Below are positions 6,600 through 12,048 of a stretch of 17,128 nucleotides of DNA, piece by piece. Under the pieces are notes generated by a model. The model did not search any database and was not told where the DNA came from. It saw only the letters and a list, made by a program, of their open reading frames with translations. The stretch is from Candidatus Woesearchaeota archaeon. Lineage in GTDB: Archaea > Nanobdellota > Nanobdellia > SCGC-AAA011-G17 > JACPNG01. Position 1 is the stretch's first letter. Each line of letters begins with the position of its first letter. The DNA is taken from positions 1 through 17,128 of the forward strand of contig JAFCDD010000017.1 in assembly GCA_017609845.1 (NCBI GenBank), written 5' to 3'. The position numbers and the translations under genes were made by a program.

Positions 6600-7166
6600 A
6601 TGAAAGAGTCTGTAAGGAAAGATATTATGGCTGTTCTTAGGGATAGCCTTAAGTCGATAGGCCAAGGCAATGTAGCTTCTTTAAAGGAGATTAGTGATCA
6701 TGTTATTCATACTGCTTCTATAACCCAGGAAGACAGTGTTATTTCTGTTGCTGTTATAATTTACTCTTTATCTAAAATTTTTGATAAATGGCAATATAGG
6801 AAAGACAAAAGATGGAATAGATTTAAGGGAAATGTTGTTAAAGAGTTAGAAAGAAGTTTAAATAGGTTAGAAAAAGGAGAGATAAAATCGTATAAGGATT
6901 CAACAAAAAATTTCTTTAAGATTATTGGAGATTTAGATGATAAAGTGGGATTATACATAACCCATGTTATTAATCAAGCAAGAATCAAGAAAGGTTCCAG
7001 AGTTTATGAACACGGAGTTTCTGTTGGAAGGGTTGCCAAAGTGCTTGGTGTTTCTGAATGGGACCTTTTGACTTATTTGGGGAATACAAAGATAGTTGAT
7101 AAAGAGCCAGTTTTAACTAAGAGAGTTAAGGAGAGGCTGTTGTTTACTAGGAGGTTGTTTTCATGA
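6600..7166 (+). CDS. Conserved-looking helical protein with C-terminal HTH-like segment, partner of PIN protein
   Basis: Not recognised. From the chosen ATG at 6600 the product is 188 aa; an in-frame GTG at 6594 is an alternative, but GAGGTGA at 6591-6597 (overlapping the lgt stop) is well placed as ribosome-binding site for the ATG. Composition is mostly helical and basic, without signal peptide, membrane segments or cysteines. Residues about 140-161 (VSVGRVAKVLGVSEWDLLTYLG) have the A-x3-G spacing and flanks of a helix-turn-helix, so nucleic-acid binding is possible. The stop overlaps the start of the PIN-domain gene by 4 bp (ATGA), so the two proteins are made together. A toxin-antitoxin relationship is one option, an RNA-processing pair another; neither is shown by the sequence. 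Confidence 0.8.
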   Translation: MKESVRKDIMAVLRDSLKSIGQGNVASLKEISDHVIHTASITQEDSVISVAVIIYSLSKIFDKWQYRKDKRWNRFKGNVVKELERSLNRLEKGEIKSYKDSTKNFFKIIGDLDDKVGLYITHVINQARIKKGSRVYEHGVSVGRVAKVLGVSEWDLLTYLGNTKIVDKEPVLTKRVKERLLFTRRLFS

Positions 7167-7876
7167 GATCGATTGTTTTTGATTCTAGCGCCATAATAAG
7201 CATAGCAACAAATAATCTATTATGGGTCTTAAAATCCTTGAAAGAAAAGTTTAGAGGTAATTTTTATATTACTGAAAGTGTGAAAGAAGAGATTATTGAT
7301 TATCCGATTAAGACTAAAAAATTTAAGCTGGAAGCTATGCAAATATTATCTCTGATTTCTGATGGGGTGCTGGAAGTTTATAGTAATGATAAGGTTAAGG
7401 AAAGATCCTATTATTTTTCTAATTTAATTAATAATATGTTTGAGGCCAGGGGAGAATTTATTCAGGTTGTTCAGAAAGGAGAAATGGAAAGTTTGGCTTT
7501 GGTTGAATATCTTAGTTCTAATGCTTTTGTTATAGATGAGAGAACTACAAGGGTTATAATAGAGAATCCACTGAAATTATTGAAATTATTGGGAAGAAAG
7601 TTACACACTAAGATTAAGCTTAATAAAAATAGTTTAAAGGCCTTTAAGGTGATTGGAGATATTAATGTTATTAGGACTAGTGAATTATTGGCTGTTGCTT
7701 TTGAATTGGGAATTCTGGATAAATATATAGAAGATAAAGAGAATCTTGTTGGAAAAGATTTGAAAAGGGATTTGTTGGATGGTGTTTTGTGGGGATTAAA
7801 ATTGAAAGGGTGTGCTATTTCTTCTAATGAGATTAATGAACTTTTGAGATTAGAAGGTTTTAAAGGCAAGAGATAA
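7163..7876 (+). CDS. PIN-domain protein (putative ribonuclease)
   Basis: A 237-aa protein with a PIN-type nuclease domain in the N-terminal two thirds. Candidate metal-binding acids are D7 in IVFDSSA, E42 in SVKEEI, E107/E109 in KGEMESLAL and D125 in VIDERTTR, giving the usual four acidic positions in order. The C-terminal ~80 residues are a helical extension rich in Leu and Lys, longer than in VapC toxins (about 130 aa), so this is more likely a housekeeping archaeal PIN protein than a classic VapC. It starts inside the stop codon of the preceding gene (4-bp overlap). Its end is followed at once by the tRNA-Trp promoter. RNase activity is inferred from the fold; the target is unknown. Confidence 0.8.
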   Translation: MRSIVFDSSAIISIATNNLLWVLKSLKEKFRGNFYITESVKEEIIDYPIKTKKFKLEAMQILSLISDGVLEVYSNDKVKERSYYFSNLINNMFEARGEFIQVVQKGEMESLALVEYLSSNAFVIDERTTRVIIENPLKLLKLLGRKLHTKIKLNKNSLKAFKVIGDINVIRTSELLAVAFELGILDKYIEDKENLVGKDLKRDLLDGVLWGLKLKGCAISSNEINELLRLEGFKGKR

Positions 7877-7886
7877 TTTTATAAAT
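7877..7886 (+). promoter_or_regulatory. TATA element of tRNA-Trp
   Basis: TTTTATAAAT directly after the stop codon of the PIN gene and centred about 28 bp before the first base of the tRNA. Confidence 0.55.
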
Positions 7887-7909
7887 TCTAAATAAGGTAG
7901 TTTTTTTGT

Positions 7910-7983
7910 GGGGGCGTAGTTTAACCTGGCTAGAGCACGCGGCTCCAGACCGCGAAATGGGGGTTCGAATCCCTCCGTCCCCA
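7910..7983 (+). tRNA. tRNA-Trp (anticodon CCA)
   Basis: Complete cloverleaf. The acceptor stem pairs 7910-7916 with 7976-7982 (one G-U) with discriminator A at 7983; the D stem pairs 7919-7922 with 7933-7936; the anticodon stem pairs 7938-7942 with 7950-7954; the T stem pairs 7959-7963 with 7971-7975 around a TTCGAAT loop. Anticodon CCA occupies 7945-7947. The CCA tail is not encoded. There is no intron, although many archaeal tRNA-Trp genes carry one. A TATA element lies upstream at 7877-7886. Confidence 0.96.
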
Positions 7984-8021
7984 TATTAGTATTTTAATAA
8001 TATAGTTTTTACCATCCAAAA

Positions 8022-8032
8022 GTTTATATATG
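8022..8032 (+). promoter_or_regulatory. TATA element of the surface-protein gene
   Basis: GTTTATATATG about 50-60 bp before the start codon, predicting a leader of about 30 nt. That leader carries a G-run ribosome-binding site (AGGGGG, 8071-8076) close to the tandem ATGs at 8081 and 8084. Confidence 0.55.
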
Positions 8033-8080
8033 CGTTATAACTATTGGATAATAAATAATTTATGATTCATAGGGGGAATA

Positions 8081-9340
8081 ATGATGAAGAAAATTGGTAT
8101 TTTGGTTATGTTTTTACTGTTTTTTGTTTCTGTGGTTAGTGCCGCAGATTTTGAGATTATCAAGGTTAAGGTTGATGGTGTAACTGTTTATGAAGACGGT
8201 GGTTTTGTTGATGAAGGTTCTTTAGTAAATTTAGAAAGAGATGGTAATTTTGATGTTGATGTTTTTGTAAAAGGATTGAATAATTCTGATGATGTTAGAG
8301 TTAAGGCTTGGTTAGGAGGTTATGAATATGGGGATGTAGAAGATAAAAGTGGTATATTTGATGTTACTGCCGGGGTTATCTATAGAAAAGGTTTGAGATT
8401 AAGTATCCCTGATGATATAGATGCTTCTGAGGATTATACTTTACATGTAGAAGCTTATAGTGATGAAGAAAGCGATAGAAAGAGTTTTGGTACCTGGATA
8501 AAAGAAACAAGGCATTCTTTGAAAATACAGGATGTTATTGTAAGACCAGGGAACAGCGTAGATGCCGGCTCCCCTTTATTTGTTACTGTAAGAGTTGAGA
8601 ATTTAGGAGATAAAAAGGAAGAAGATATTAAGGTTAGTGTAAGCATACCCGGATTAGGATTATCAACAAGAGATTATATAGATGAATTAGCTGCTCATGA
8701 AGTAGCTAATGAGGATGAGGAGGATTCTGAATCCAGTGATGAATTATTTTTAAGAATACCTAAAGATGCTGCTGACGGAGATTATACGTTAAAAGTTAAT
8801 GTTGAGTATGATAGGGGACATGGATTTGTAAGTTTTGAAGATGTTATATCTGTTAGAGGGGTAGATGAAGAAAAGGAAGAAGGTAAAAGTTTGGTTGTTG
8901 TTGACAATGCTGCCTTGAGTGCAAGCCAAGGAGAAGAAGTTAGTTATAAATTAACTGTCTTGAATGGTGGAGAGGAAGCACAGATATACTCTGTTGACGT
9001 TAGTGGAGAAAAATTATTTGCTAGTTCAAGTGTTGATCCTAGTTTTATTTTAGTTCAAGGAGGAGAGAGTGGCAGTTTGTTTGTTAACTTGAAAGCTAGG
9101 GAAGATGCATCTCAAGGAGTGAAATCCTTTGTTGTTAAGGTTAAAGAAGGAGATACTGTTATAAGTGAAGTAACGCTTAATTTGGAGATTGCAGGAAAAG
9201 CTGGTTTAGATACAGGTAATGTTCTGGTTTTAGGTTTTGTTGTTTTGATAGTGATTTTGATTATTTTAGGCATTGTTTTATTGTTTACTAGGGGCGGGGA
9301 ACCAGAAGAACCAGGAGTTGAAGGACAAACTTATTATTAA
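8081..9340 (+). CDS. Secreted, C-terminally membrane-anchored surface protein with CARDB/Ig-like domains (putative S-layer type)
   Basis: A 419-aa cell-surface protein. It has a signal peptide (residues 1-22, core LVMFLLFFVSVVSA), an acidic beta-rich ectodomain, and a single transmembrane helix at about 381-402 with a 17-residue tail. The ectodomain shows Ig-like/CARDB features: VTVRVENLGDKKEEDIKVSV near 165-185, GDYTLKVNVEY near 230-245, and VSYKLTVLNGGEEAQIYSV near 285-305 (NPCBM/NEW2-like alpha-galactosidase repeats also look like this). An acidic run (NEDEEDSESSDE) at about 208-220 interrupts one domain. Tandem ATGs at 8081 and 8084 are possible starts; the G-run ribosome-binding site at 8071-8076 fits the second slightly better. 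It has its own TATA promoter. The annotation as S-layer component rests on architecture, not on a recognised motif. Confidence 0.85.
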   Translation: MMKKIGILVMFLLFFVSVVSAADFEIIKVKVDGVTVYEDGGFVDEGSLVNLERDGNFDVDVFVKGLNNSDDVRVKAWLGGYEYGDVEDKSGIFDVTAGVIYRKGLRLSIPDDIDASEDYTLHVEAYSDEESDRKSFGTWIKETRHSLKIQDVIVRPGNSVDAGSPLFVTVRVENLGDKKEEDIKVSVSIPGLGLSTRDYIDELAAHEVANEDEEDSESSDELFLRIPKDAADGDYTLKVNVEYDRGHGFVSFEDVISVRGVDEEKEEGKSLVVVDNAALSASQGEEVSYKLTVLNGGEEAQIYSVDVSGEKLFASSSVDPSFILVQGGESGSLFVNLKAREDASQGVKSFVVKVKEGDTVISEVTLNLEIAGKAGLDTGNVLVLGFVVLIVILIILGIVLLFTRGGEPEEPGVEGQTYY

Positions 9341-9366
9341 ATCCTCTTTGTTTTTAAATTTTACTC
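9341..9366 (+). terminator. T-rich terminator after the surface-protein gene
   Basis: A pyrimidine/T-rich run (CTCTTTGTTTTTAAATTTT) directly after the stop codon, typical of archaeal intrinsic termination, without a hairpin. Confidence 0.35.
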
Positions 9367-9387
9367 CTTATTAAATCTATTCCAAAA

Positions 9388-9398
9388 ACTATATATAC
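9388..9398 (+). promoter_or_regulatory. TATA-like element in the 9341-9724 gap
   Basis: ACTATATATAC, predicting a start near 9420. Together with the small ORF at 9486-9635 it suggests a short transcript with a leader of about 65 nt. The leader includes an AGGTG (9422-9426)/CACCT (9441-9445) inverted repeat and a palindromic AACTAGTT at 9453-9460. Confidence 0.4.
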
Positions 9399-9485
9399 CA
9401 TTATATTCTAAACTTTCTTATAGGTGTCAGGGACTACAACCACCTTTAAAAAAACTAGTTCTTAAAAAATATGTAGGAATTAAAA

Positions 9486-9635
9486 ATGGTTCAACCACCC
9501 AAAATATTGGCGTTAGGTTATAGAGAAAGATTGTTGGAATTTATTAGAAGAAGATTGAGAGAGGAATGGAACCACAAGATTGGACAACTAAGCCCTTTAT
9601 CATTCAACCAAGAAGTGCTAAAAGAAGCAAGCTAG
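9486..9635 (+). CDS. Small hypothetical protein, 49 aa
   Basis: Not recognised. An ATG-to-TAG ORF encoding 49 residues that begins MVQPPKILALGYRERLLEF, continues with a basic amphipathic stretch (RRRLREEWNHK) and ends KEAS. A GTAGGA at 9473-9478 lies 7 bp upstream of the ATG, and a TATA-like element lies at 9388-9398. There is no signal peptide or cysteine. It could be a genuine small protein or the remnant of a longer gene; the flanking sequence shows no continuing homologous frame. The rest of the gap to 9724 holds only an inverted repeat, TAACAC near 9645 and GTGTTA near 9684 with ACCAA/TTGGT inside it, which may be a structured 3' end. Confidence 0.45.
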   Translation: MVQPPKILALGYRERLLEFIRRRLREEWNHKIGQLSPLSFNQEVLKEAS

Positions 9636-9724
9636 TAAAACGTAACACTCACTGGCTATAGACCAATTATCTAAAAAGTTGGTGTTAGTAACTTTAAATT
9701 TGGGGGCATTTAAAAGCTAATATC

Positions 9725-10054
9725 TTAATGAAATTTATTTTTATATTCGGGATATAATCCAAATAACTGTTCTTGACTTTGTTTGTTCAAACTTTTAATA
9801 TTCTTACTTATCTGTCTTGATTTCCTATAAAATACAATTGAAATAATTATTATTAAAATTCCAAAAAAGATTGCCATACTGATTGTATAGGGATTTAATC
9901 CACTAAGAGAGATAACAATAGCTATTGTGGATAATAGAATAGAAATTAAAGAGATAGCAAAAGATATTGTAAATATGAATACGGTGGTCAGGAAGTCCCT
10001 ATTAGATGTATCTAATTGAATCATAAACTTTTTATCTTGTTTGTTTCTTTTCAT
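9725..10054 (-). CDS. Small membrane protein with two transmembrane helices
   Basis: Not recognised. The 109-aa product has a charged N-terminal segment (1-22), two strongly hydrophobic helices (about 24-51 and 56-76) and a charged C-terminal tail with FGLYPEYKNKFH. There is no signal peptide cleavage site or cysteine. It is the last of four genes on the minus strand, each overlapping the next by 4 bp (ATGA), which indicates a translationally coupled operon and supports the gene as real. Gene context with a lipoprotein and a second two-helix protein suggests a small envelope complex; this is inference. Confidence 0.7.
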   Translation of the reverse strand: MKRNKQDKKFMIQLDTSNRDFLTTVFIFTISFAISLISILLSTIAIVISLSGLNPYTISMAIFFGILIIIISIVFYRKSRQISKNIKSLNKQSQEQLFGLYPEYKNKFH

Positions 10055-10236
10055 CTTTCTCTTTTTCTCCAGCTAGTAATTCTCGCACCGCCTCTAAACC
10101 AAGGTTTTATTTTTGGTTCCTTTTTCTTTCTTGGATATTTTTCTTCTTTTGTTTTAATACCAAAAAAACTTAAGAATTTGGTTAACTTCTTTTTCCTTTT
10201 TTTAGCTTTAAACCTTCTAATGCTCTTAGGTTTCAT
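10051..10236 (-). CDS. Small highly basic protein, 61 aa
   Basis: Not recognised. 27 of 61 residues are Lys or Arg, concentrated at 7-20 and 33-46, with a C-terminal WFRGGARITSWRKRER segment. No signal peptide or membrane helix. Overlaps both neighbours by 4 bp (ATGA at 10051-10054 and 10233-10236), which is the main evidence that it is translated. It might bind nucleic acid or acidic lipid headgroups beside the two membrane proteins of the same operon; neither is shown by sequence. Confidence 0.6.
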   Translation of the reverse strand: MKPKSIRRFKAKKRKKKLTKFLSFFGIKTKEEKYPRKKKEPKIKPWFRGGARITSWRKRER

Positions 10237-10427
10237 TTTTTCTTTAATTTTTCTAGTTTCTTAATTTGATATCTTTTTTCTATAAAATAGGCCCCTATAA
10301 CAAACAATAAAGCAATAATTAAATTTCCAATAATCCAACCTAACACGCCGGCTAGGATAAGAATTACTATATCTCCAACCCCTAAAGAAGTTACCTTATA
10401 TTTCCCTTTTTGTTTTTTGAATTTCAT
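10233..10427 (-). CDS. Small membrane protein with hydrophobic hairpin, 64 aa
   Basis: Not recognised. A basic N terminus (KFKKQKGKYK) is followed by a hydrophobic hairpin at about 19-50 (GDIVILILAGVLGW then GNLIIALLFVIGAYF), then a Lys-rich tail (KKLEKLKKK). No cysteine or known motif. The start codon overlaps the stop of the upstream lipoprotein gene by 4 bp and its stop overlaps the next gene by 4 bp. Both termini would be cytoplasmic by the positive-inside rule. Likely a small subunit or accessory of whatever the lipoprotein-led operon encodes. Confidence 0.65.
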   Translation of the reverse strand: MKFKKQKGKYKVTSLGVGDIVILILAGVLGWIIGNLIIALLFVIGAYFIEKRYQIKKLEKLKKK

Positions 10428-10852
10428 TTTTTTATTGGTTCGGTTGCTTCTAAGTAAATGTCTCCGTATTGGTATGATTTATCTTTTCCTTTATGGAAGA
10501 CTCCTTTTGCAGTGTAATATGCCCCTTTCTCCCCAGTTAATTCGTTTCCATAATCAAAGTTTCTATCTTCCCAGAAAGTTTTTACCCAAATATAAATTCC
10601 ATCATCGTCCTCTAAAAGAACCGAATTAACAAATCCAGAAAATCTTGCTCGTCCTCTGATTATAATTTTCTCTCCATCATATTTATCGGGATTTAATTTT
10701 AATTCAGAAATACTAACTTTTGGGGGTTTAGTTGTTAAATCCTCTTCACTATTAATATCATCTATTTTAATTTCATAGTTTCCAACCTTTAAATTACATC
10801 CAGTAATAAAAATTAAAGTAATCACCAATAGGCTAAACAATTTTTTTTTCAT
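10424..10852 (-). CDS. Lipoprotein with OB-fold-like domain
   Basis: A 142-aa secreted lipoprotein. Signal sequence MKKKLFSLLVITLIF ends in lipobox ITGC with C19, the only cysteine. After a linker, residues about 48-140 read as a small beta-barrel: VSISELKLNPDKYDGEKIIIRG, then LLEDDDGIYIWVK, then YYTAKGVFHKG and DIYLEATEPI. This layout resembles OB-fold (tRNA_anti-like) domains found in several prokaryotic lipoproteins. The function is unknown; these domains may bind sugars, nucleic acid or proteins. It is first in a four-gene overlapping operon and has a TATA element about 31 bp upstream of its ATG. Like the lipobox thioredoxin at 5414-5767 it is a plausible substrate of the Lgt encoded in this window. 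Confidence 0.8.
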   Translation of the reverse strand: MKKKLFSLLVITLIFITGCNLKVGNYEIKIDDINSEEDLTTKPPKVSISELKLNPDKYDGEKIIIRGRARFSGFVNSVLLEDDDGIYIWVKTFWEDRNFDYGNELTGEKGAYYTAKGVFHKGKDKSYQYGDIYLEATEPIKK

Positions 10853-10875
10853 TTTTTACCATTAAAAGCAGTTTA

Positions 10876-10888
10876 AAGATATATAATA
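10876..10888 (-). promoter_or_regulatory. TATA element of the four-gene lipoprotein operon
   Basis: TATTATATATCTT on the minus strand centred about 31 bp before the ATG at 10852, predicting a leader of a few nucleotides. Confidence 0.5.
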
Positions 10889-10992
10889 TTTTCGGATATA
10901 TCTATATTACTGATACATGAAAATCTTTTAGATGGCTTTATCTTGAGTATTTTTACCCTTTTTTATTGGATTTTTAGATGAATTTTAACAGC

Positions 10993-11010
10993 AATATATA
11001 TTTAAATATA
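10993..11010 (+). promoter_or_regulatory. TATA-rich promoter of the secreted-protein gene at 11075
   Basis: An extended AATATATATTTAAATATA element about 65-80 bp upstream of the ATG, predicting a leader of about 45 nt. The leader ends in a strong G-run ribosome-binding site (AGGGGGG, 11061-11067) 7 bp before the ATG. An 8-bp inverted pair TGAAAATC (10918-10925)/GATTTTCA (11041-11048) brackets the promoter. Confidence 0.45.
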
Positions 11011-11074
11011 AACAAATATAAAAATCATTAAAGAGGTAGAGATTTTCATTAAAATAAACAAGGGGGGACAAAAA

Positions 11075-11548
11075 ATGAAAAAGTTATTTTTAGTCTTATT
11101 GATCTCTGCGATGTTATTGATATCGGTCGGTTTAGTAACGGCAAAGGGTATGGGAAAAGGATGGGTGTATTATGCCTATATAGATGTCACATGGGATGGA
11201 AGCAGTGCAAATGGAAACTGGCATGTATACGACCCAGATGATAATCATCTAACTGGATGTGATGATTGTTTAGAAATGGAATACGACTTTGTGTGCATTG
11301 GAAATACATTACAATTTGATGAAACTTATGTGGAGGTAGTTCCAGCATATCCGCAGACACACCACGTAGTATTACACGATAATGATGGAGATAATGTTTA
11401 CACAGGTTGGATAACAGCTAGATATGATTGGCCTATTGGTGTAACAAGAATGGACGTTATAGAGTATGAAATAGAAGTTAATGATGATTGTGAAGCAACA
11501 GATTTCTTCTACAGAGAGCACGAATATAAACAGAAAAACTCTGTTTAA
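11075..11548 (+). CDS. Small secreted protein, unknown function
   Basis: Not recognised. The 157-aa product has a clear signal peptide (1-23, core LFLVLLISAMLLISVGLV, cleavage after VTA) and a beta-rich acidic mature domain with many aromatic residues. C62/C65 form a CDDC pair, and C74 and C139 could make a second disulfide, so the fold is probably disulfide-stabilised. HDNDGDNVYTG at 101-111 contains a DxDGD calcium-loop motif like those of dockerin or thrombospondin type 3 repeats. There is no C-terminal membrane helix and the lipobox is absent, so it is released or bound through partners. Strong TATA and G-run ribosome-binding signals suggest high expression. Confidence 0.75.
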   Translation: MKKLFLVLLISAMLLISVGLVTAKGMGKGWVYYAYIDVTWDGSSANGNWHVYDPDDNHLTGCDDCLEMEYDFVCIGNTLQFDETYVEVVPAYPQTHHVVLHDNDGDNVYTGWITARYDWPIGVTRMDVIEYEIEVNDDCEATDFFYREHEYKQKNSV

Positions 11549-11568
11549 TCTCTTTTTTATTTTATTTG
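11549..11568 (+). terminator. T-rich terminator
   Basis: CTCTTTTTTATTTTATTTG directly after the stop of the secreted-protein gene; a run of T-rich sequence without hairpin, as in archaeal intrinsic terminators. Confidence 0.35.
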
Positions 11569-11571
11569 AAT

Positions 11572-11838
11572 ATGGTTAAAGAAAAATCTAATGAAGATTG
11601 GTATGATTTGGGTACTCGGATTTATAATGCATATCAAAAATTAAGGAAAAAAGATGCAAAAAAAGATGCAAATCACCCTTTGTTAAATTTAATTGGATTT
11701 GATAAGGAAAAAGATTCTGGAGATCCGCAGATTAAATTAACAGAAAAATTCTTAGAAGAATATTCTGGCATGGGAAGACATTATGAGAAGTTAGAAATAT
11801 ACTTGGGTAATTTAGAGAATAATTTGGAAGAAGATTAA
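11572..11838 (+). CDS. Small acidic hydrophilic protein, 88 aa
   Basis: Not recognised. The ATG at 11572 is preferred over an in-frame TTG at 11566. The product is charged and helical (EDWYDLGTRIYNAYQKLRKK, a short KKDAKKDA repeat, and an acidic end NLENNLEED). No signal peptide, membrane segment or cysteine, so it is cytoplasmic. No clear ribosome-binding site precedes the ATG and a T-rich run lies just upstream, so its promoter is unclear. It ends 7 bp before the tail of the convergent smc remnant. Codon use is like that of its neighbours, which together with the length supports a real gene, but at moderate confidence. Confidence 0.6.
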   Translation: MVKEKSNEDWYDLGTRIYNAYQKLRKKDAKKDANHPLLNLIGFDKEKDSGDPQIKLTEKFLEEYSGMGRHYEKLEIYLGNLENNLEED

Positions 11839-11844
11839 AGATTT

Positions 11845-12048
11845 TTATATTTTAAGGCTAACTACTTTTGTCATATGATTTTGCATGGAAACCCCATAAA
11901 TTCTGTCTGCTTCTGTTATTACAGAATCATTATGAGTTATTACAATGTATTGTGAATTTTCAGCATACTTATTTATTAATTTTGATAATAATTCTGAGTT
12001 TGTTTTGTCTAATGCAGCATCAACTTCATCTAAAAAGTAAAAAGATGC
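11845..12048 (-). pseudogene. smc: Detached C-terminal ATPase part of SMC (Walker B/D-loop), out of frame with the main smc ORF
   Basis: Reading the minus strand from 12048 gives ASFYFLDEVDAALDKTN, the SMC Walker B and D-loop, followed by QYIVITHND (H-loop/switch His) and VSMQNHMTKVVSLKI before a TAA at 11845-11847. This is the normal C terminus of an archaeal SMC. It is in a different frame from the upstream ORF, which ends at 12026. Between LSG of the upstream frame and ASFY of this frame only one base remains where intact SMC proteins have about 20 residues (GEK motif and the following helix), so about 59 bp appear to be missing. No start codon suits independent translation, so as sequenced this fragment should not be made unless frameshifting occurs. 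Confidence 0.85.

Noticed and set aside
7163..7876. VapBC-type toxin-antitoxin pair
   Set aside because: The PIN protein is 237 aa and its partner 188 aa, both much larger than VapC and VapB; kept as an open possibility only.
9486..9635. Ribosomal protein eL39 or eL41 as identity of the 49-aa ORF
   Set aside because: Size fits, but the sequence lacks the conserved basic and Trp motifs of those proteins.
12026..12048. Programmed ribosomal frameshift in smc
   Set aside because: A single-base shift would not restore the missing ~20 residues of the signature motif, so deletion or assembly error explains the break better.
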